64,000 nucleotides of DNA, taken from the NCBI GenBank assembly GCA_021107855.1, contig JAIORZ010000002.1, positions 1-64,000 of the forward strand, given 5' to 3'. Shown here piece by piece: positions 60,037-64,000 of this stretch (position 1 is its first letter; each line of letters starts with the position of its first letter). This stretch comes from an archaeon (lineage in GTDB: Archaea; Nanobdellota; Nanobdellia; Pacearchaeales; GW2011-AR1). The notes below the pieces were generated by a model that did not search any database, was not told the origin of the DNA, and saw only the letters and a program-made list of their open reading frames with translations. A program made the position numbers and the translations under genes.

Positions 60037-60337
60037 TTTTTCAATACGATAAAATTTGCATAATAGTTCTTCGAACTTTCTTTCAAAATCAAAGTCCAAA
60101 CTATGTCAATTAATCAAAGTCCAAACGTATTTCACTCACCTTCAGAAAACCTCAGAGGTATTCCGGGTACGAGCGAACGCCTGAACCAAATTTTTAACAC
60201 AAGTTTTTATATAATCACCACGCGAAAGCGTGAGTAGTAGTTGTAGTTTCTGTTAGTTTTGCATATTATGTTATACAAAAAACTACACACAATCCTTTAA
60301 AAACTTTTCCATTGTCACTACTCAGAAAAGACAATAC
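60037..60337. other. AT-rich intergenic region
   Basis: No gene seen. Contains two direct copies of aatcaaagtccaaac (about 60087-60125), a short hairpin ACGC-GAAA-GCGT (about 60221-60232) and a copy of a tRNA-Ser 3' end. Confidence 0.5.
60160..60175 (+). repeat. Copy of the tRNA-Ser(CGA) 3' end
   Basis: ATTCCGGGTACGAGCG differs by one base from the T-arm/acceptor end ATTCGGGGTACGAGCG of the tRNA-Ser at 30794-30809. Such partial copies often mark attachment sites of integrated elements. Confidence 0.45.
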
Positions 60338-62020
60338 TTACCCCGTACTCGTCTTAAGAATTCCTCCAGTTGAAGTCAACTGAGCATCATTCTTCGGTTT
60401 CTTATTCACTCCGTCTATAGTCCACTCATATCCATCATCCGTATAAACTCCCTGATAATTAACATAACCACCACAATCTCCAAGCATCGAACAAATTTTA
60501 TTCGCAGCCGCTGCCCAATTCTCCAACAAGCAATCACAATTTTCAACACACTTCTTATCTCCATACAACTTCTTCTCATAATAAACAGTACAGTTTGCAT
60601 GAGCCTGCCCACAAATTGCCGAAGCACTCGAATTATCCCAAAACTTCAAACCAGGCGGATAATTTGGAAGGCATAACCCAATACGTACCTCAACTGCCAC
60701 CTCGTCATCCTCGTCACCATCACCAAAAATCGACTTACCAGTAATCGGCGCGATAACAGACCCAGTACCAGCACTACTCCCCGGGTCAGATGCAGGCGCC
60801 CAATTCACTCCCGGCAATGCACTACTCCAAAGACAATCTCTCTTATCAATATTCAAACAATTCTCCTCCTTTGTCTGTATCATACAATCCTGCCATCTAT
60901 TAACCCTGCAAGCTGCCGTCCCAAAAGTTCCAGCACTAGTTTCAATCGAACCTTCCAAACAAATCTCATTCCTATAATCCGCACACGGCTCAACCCTCAC
61001 CTCACCATCCACACAAATTTCTCTATAATACCGTGAACCAGCAGGGTCCGTCCCCTCTCCAGTAACCCCATCATCAATACACCATGACTCCCCATTAATC
61101 CTCGCATTCCCGCTCCTATCCACACACTCAGTCCTCCTACAATAATGATCCCCATACTCCGGACCTCCAGCAAAACCACTCCACTCCGCACACCGACTTC
61201 CAAGCATATAATCACAATTTCCACAATCTATATCCGACCCACTATTAGGATCACAAACATCATCACTATCAATAACTTTCCCCCGATTCCAACTCCGAGC
61301 CATATCATCAGAATAAACATTCTCCCTATTCCCACAAGAATCAACCCAATAAACATCTCCCTTATAACAAGTCGTAGTCGTCTGCCGCGCACAAGCCGTA
61401 CTCAACTCTTCCGCCGAACAAAGAAAGTCCTGATAAAAAATCTTCCCACTATCAATCGACGCATTCTCATCAATTATCTCAACCTGCTCAACCGCCCCAC
61501 ATTCCCCACGCGTCGTAAAATCACAAACTCTCTCAAAATCCTTATCATAAACACACGCTCCAACATCCTGCGCATTAGCAACAGCGATACACTCAACCTC
61601 ACTCTTAATATCCGTCCGATAATCATTCTCAACTCCAAACAGCGTCGACAATCTCTTACATCGAACCAACGGAACAAACGCAGCCTGGTCAGCAATTATA
61701 CAACATCCAAGCTGACATTGCGGAATCTCATTAACTCCCCTCTCATCCCAAGTGCCACCACCATCCCTACAAACTACTCCAGGCGTCCTCTCCATACAAA
61801 TTCCCTCCTCACTCTCATAACAAGTCCCAAGCCTACAAAAAGAAGTCGATTCACACGAAGTCGGTGCAACGCTATAAGAAATATCACAAGCACTCTCTTC
61901 CTCATTTATACACCACCCTCCAGAAGTCGTCCTCTCGCAACAAAAACTCGGACCACTAGTAGCAGCCGCTCCAAGCCCAATCAGCAAAACAGCGACGAAA
62001 CCAAACATTAATTTATTCAT
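60338..62020 (-). CDS. Very Cys-rich secreted protein
   Basis: 560 residues with a signal peptide (MNKLMFGFVAVLLIGLGAAA) and several dozen cysteines, many as CC, CxxC or CxxxC (FCCERTTSGGWC; LGCCIIAD; NPGS-type loops with DCGNCDY). No TM at the C-terminus. No family recognised. ATGA-type overlap with the pilin-like gene upstream suggests it is part of the same surface structure, perhaps a disulfide-rich cap or adhesin. Confidence 0.7.
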   Translation of the reverse strand: MNKLMFGFVAVLLIGLGAAATSGPSFCCERTTSGGWCINEEESACDISYSVAPTSCESTSFCRLGTCYESEEGICMERTPGVVCRDGGGTWDERGVNEIPQCQLGCCIIADQAAFVPLVRCKRLSTLFGVENDYRTDIKSEVECIAVANAQDVGACVYDKDFERVCDFTTRGECGAVEQVEIIDENASIDSGKIFYQDFLCSAEELSTACARQTTTTCYKGDVYWVDSCGNRENVYSDDMARSWNRGKVIDSDDVCDPNSGSDIDCGNCDYMLGSRCAEWSGFAGGPEYGDHYCRRTECVDRSGNARINGESWCIDDGVTGEGTDPAGSRYYREICVDGEVRVEPCADYRNEICLEGSIETSAGTFGTAACRVNRWQDCMIQTKEENCLNIDKRDCLWSSALPGVNWAPASDPGSSAGTGSVIAPITGKSIFGDGDEDDEVAVEVRIGLCLPNYPPGLKFWDNSSASAICGQAHANCTVYYEKKLYGDKKCVENCDCLLENWAAAANKICSMLGDCGGYVNYQGVYTDDGYEWTIDGVNKKPKNDAQLTSTGGILKTSTG

Positions 62021-62766
62021 GCCCCACCTCCCAAATCAAACCCAGCAGGCCAAACCAAACTCCGACTAGCAAAAGAAAACTCATTACCGAAAGTCTTACT
62101 CTCCAAAACATAAACCGTAGTTCCCTCTCCCCGCTTAGTCTTCGCGATAAAATACTCCGGATAATAAATCATCAACTCACTAACATCACTATCCCCAAAC
62201 CTAGCCTCAGACTGAACAATCGAAGTCGAAATCATCAACATCTCATAAATCGGAGAATTCACCCTAACATTAAATCTAGTAAAACTCTGATCCCCAATAT
62301 TCGTCGGTGCACTAATCTCAACTCTAACAATCCCAGGCTCAATCTCCACGTTATAATCCACCGCTCCCGACGTAACTGAATAACCCTGATCCCTCAAACT
62401 CTCCAAACTCGAATCATAACAAGCATCCACCTCTTCCCGAATCAAAAGCTTAAGTTGCTCATCAAAAACATTTTTCAAAAACGGAACCTGCACCGTACAA
62501 GTCACGTAATAATCCTCGGTATAACAAAGATAAGTAAACTTCTTTCCTTGATAAGGATAAGTAAAATCAGGATTAATAAAACCAGCCTTCCCCTCTAACT
62601 CAGAGATTCCACGCTCCACAACATCCTTAACACAACCCTCAAAACCAAGGTTCCCAGCCCTGTCCGAAAAGTAAACCGGTTGCGCCCACAAAAAGAAAAC
62701 CAAAACAGCACTAATAATAACAATACCAAGAATAATAAAAATCGTTACCTGCCCTTTTTTTTCCAT
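62017..62766 (-). CDS. Type IV pilin-like protein (class III signal)
   Basis: About 249 residues from ATG 62766. Signal MEKKG|QVTIFIILGIVII, a long hydrophobic helix, then an external domain of about 210 residues with four cysteines. Fits an archaeal prepilin; it is the pilin of the second cluster. A-box tttataaat at about 62793. Confidence 0.72.
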   Translation of the reverse strand: MEKKGQVTIFIILGIVIISAVLVFFLWAQPVYFSDRAGNLGFEGCVKDVVERGISELEGKAGFINPDFTYPYQGKKFTYLCYTEDYYVTCTVQVPFLKNVFDEQLKLLIREEVDACYDSSLESLRDQGYSVTSGAVDYNVEIEPGIVRVEISAPTNIGDQSFTRFNVRVNSPIYEMLMISTSIVQSEARFGDSDVSELMIYYPEYFIAKTKRGEGTTVYVLESKTFGNEFSFASRSLVWPAGFDLGGGA

Positions 62767-62813
62767 ATTAAATACTACCATTTCATATTTATAAATTCTA
62801 TCATCCAACCCCC

Positions 62814-64000
62814 TCACAACACATTCGTAACAATCGAACAGGCACTCGGCACATTCCCGAAATCATCCATACACTTAACATAATAAGTCTGCCCATGCAT
62901 AGCACTAATCGAATGTCTATCCCCGCCTCCAGCCGACGACGCATTCTCCCATCCAAACTGACAACTCTCCGTAGAATACCGACACTCCTCACTATCTTCC
63001 GTAATAAAATAAAGCGTATTCCCATTCTGCCAAACCCGAGCAACAAGCGGACTTGAACTATCCCGAATAATCTCAAACTCAGTAAAGTTCCTATTAAAAT
63101 CACCAGTCTCATCTACACACTCAATATAAGCCTTATTCTTTCCAGCCGGCCGACTAAGAACCTGTATATGCTTAGTCCCTCCCGTCTCAAACATCTCAAT
63201 CATTCTATCATAACCCGAAAACGAATACGAACAAGTATGAGAATCTCCCCCACCAGAAGTCGCAACCTTCAACTCAATCGTTGTCATAGCCGTACCAACC
63301 ACAATAACACCCTCGGGCCTCACCTTACCAATCAAAATCATAAAATCAGGTTTCCTCAAATTCAAAACATAACTCCTCACATTAGCATTCCCCAAGCCAT
63401 CCAACCACGGCTGGTCCATACACCGAATATAATAAGTGCTACTCACATTCACCGGCAAAACAGAACTACAAACATAACCAAAAGGATTAGACGGTGCCCC
63501 AAACACATCGTCGCAAACCATCTCATTAACCATCAAAGAATAATCCCTATCCTGAAAGTCCCACCGACAAGTAGAAAGTTCATTAGTACGCACCTCAAGG
63601 TCCTGAGAAACGGTCTCAAATCCAACAATCCCATCATTCTCTGGAGAAACACTCCTAATCACCGGCTCCCGCGTATCCTCTCCCTCCTTCAAACACATAT
63701 CAATCGTATAAAATCCCGAACTCTCATGCCCATGCGTATCCTCACACTTAACATAAAGAGAATAATCACTAGTCCAATTATAACCCTGACTCTGCCCGTG
63801 ACTAAGGTCTGGCAATTCAATAGTCACACTATGATTATAAAGATAAAGATTAGACCCAAACTCATGAGTCATATTCTCAAAATCAATCATTTCACCATCA
63901 AACTTACAACGCGCCAACTCACTCGTTGTAACACCAAGCACTATTGGGATATAAGCATCAAGGCAACCCCCATCAGCCGCCCTCAAACTAAATCCAGAAC
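62814..64000 (-). CDS. Large Cys-rich Ig-like surface protein (5' end outside window)
   Basis: Open to the right edge, so the N-terminus is missing. Contains GSNLYLYNHS, CRWDFQDRDYSLMVNEMVC, CSSVLPVNVSSTYYIRCMD and an ending YYVKCMDDFG, all with clear counterparts in the gene at 55400. Four cysteine-pair repeats are visible in the part present. Probably the first gene of the second surface cluster. Confidence 0.75.
   Translation of the reverse strand, partial: SGFSLRAADGGCLDAYIPIVLGVTTSELARCKFDGEMIDFENMTHEFGSNLYLYNHSVTIELPDLSHGQSQGYNWTSDYSLYVKCEDTHGHESSGFYTIDMCLKEGEDTREPVIRSVSPENDGIVGFETVSQDLEVRTNELSTCRWDFQDRDYSLMVNEMVCDDVFGAPSNPFGYVCSSVLPVNVSSTYYIRCMDQPWLDGLGNANVRSYVLNLRKPDFMILIGKVRPEGVIVVGTAMTTIELKVATSGGGDSHTCSYSFSGYDRMIEMFETGGTKHIQVLSRPAGKNKAYIECVDETGDFNRNFTEFEIIRDSSSPLVARVWQNGNTLYFITEDSEECRYSTESCQFGWENASSAGGGDRHSISAMHGQTYYVKCMDDFGNVPSACSIVTNVL

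Noticed and set aside
1-64000. CRISPR array, rRNA genes or insertion sequences
   Set aside because: No regularly spaced repeats, no 16S/23S/5S signatures and no transposase-like reading frame were seen on either strand.

Overview
The window is archaeal chromosomal DNA, most likely from a small-genome DPANN lineage of the Pacearchaeota/Woesearchaeota kind. Three observations support this. There is a full archaeal S10-spc ribosomal protein order with aIF1, eS4, eL32 and eL19. There is the archaeal order FtsZ, SecE, Spt5, uL11 followed by eL43, RpoP, prefoldin beta and SepF. There are also AglB, Alg7-like, S-layer, class III pilin and archaeosortase-like genes. The lineage is inferred from family content, not from a tree. 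Most genes seem to be leaderless, with an A-box about 25-28 nt before the ATG. By eye the plus strand is rich in A and C almost throughout, whichever strand is coding.

Layout. 1-5.5 kb: N-glycosylation and envelope genes (AglB, cut by the window edge; a GlcNAc-1-phosphate transferase; a UDP-sugar dehydrogenase; a SpoIIM-type membrane protein). 5.5-9.2 kb: ribose-1,5-bisphosphate isomerase, a TrmB-type regulator, a DedA/VTT protein, a membrane hydrolase-like protein, an isochorismatase and an EMC3/DUF106 insertase. 9.2-24.5 kb: the minus-strand superoperon uL3 to SecY. Ten small orphan genes are wedged between its ribosomal genes. 24.7-30.5 kb: housekeeping genes including AMP phosphorylase and a membrane cyclophilin. 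30.6-31.5 kb: two tandem tRNA-Ser genes followed by an AT-rich nuclease-like gene. 31.7-38.9 kb: uL1-uL10-P1 (again with an orphan inserted), wybutosine synthase Taw1, site-2 protease, eL40, aIF5A and a NUDIX hydrolase. 38.9-44.7 kb: FKBP, FtsZ, SecE, Spt5, uL11, tRNA-Pro, eL43, RpoP, prefoldin and SepF. 44.7-52.4 kb: a short Dph2, a secreted CARDB-like protein with an archaeosortase-like enzyme, and the S-layer protein with a long leader. 52.4-64 kb: pilin-like and Cys-rich surface proteins in two related clusters, interrupted at about 57.5-60.2 kb by genes that look bacterial, including a probable outer-membrane beta-barrel protein.

The most striking features are these. (1) A near-identical 82-nt element lies directly before the start codons of ftsZ, uL11 and rpoP. 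It has its own promoter each time, encodes a conserved 22-residue upstream peptide and shows a compensatory change in a hairpin. (2) Twelve unrelated small genes sit inside ribosomal operons, joined by start/stop overlaps, and their base composition differs from the neighbouring genes. (3) A 58-60 nt RNA-like hairpin occurs twice, downstream of the P1 and eL40 genes, with a conserved core and fully covarying stems. (4) An outer-membrane-type protein lies in an archaeal surface locus.
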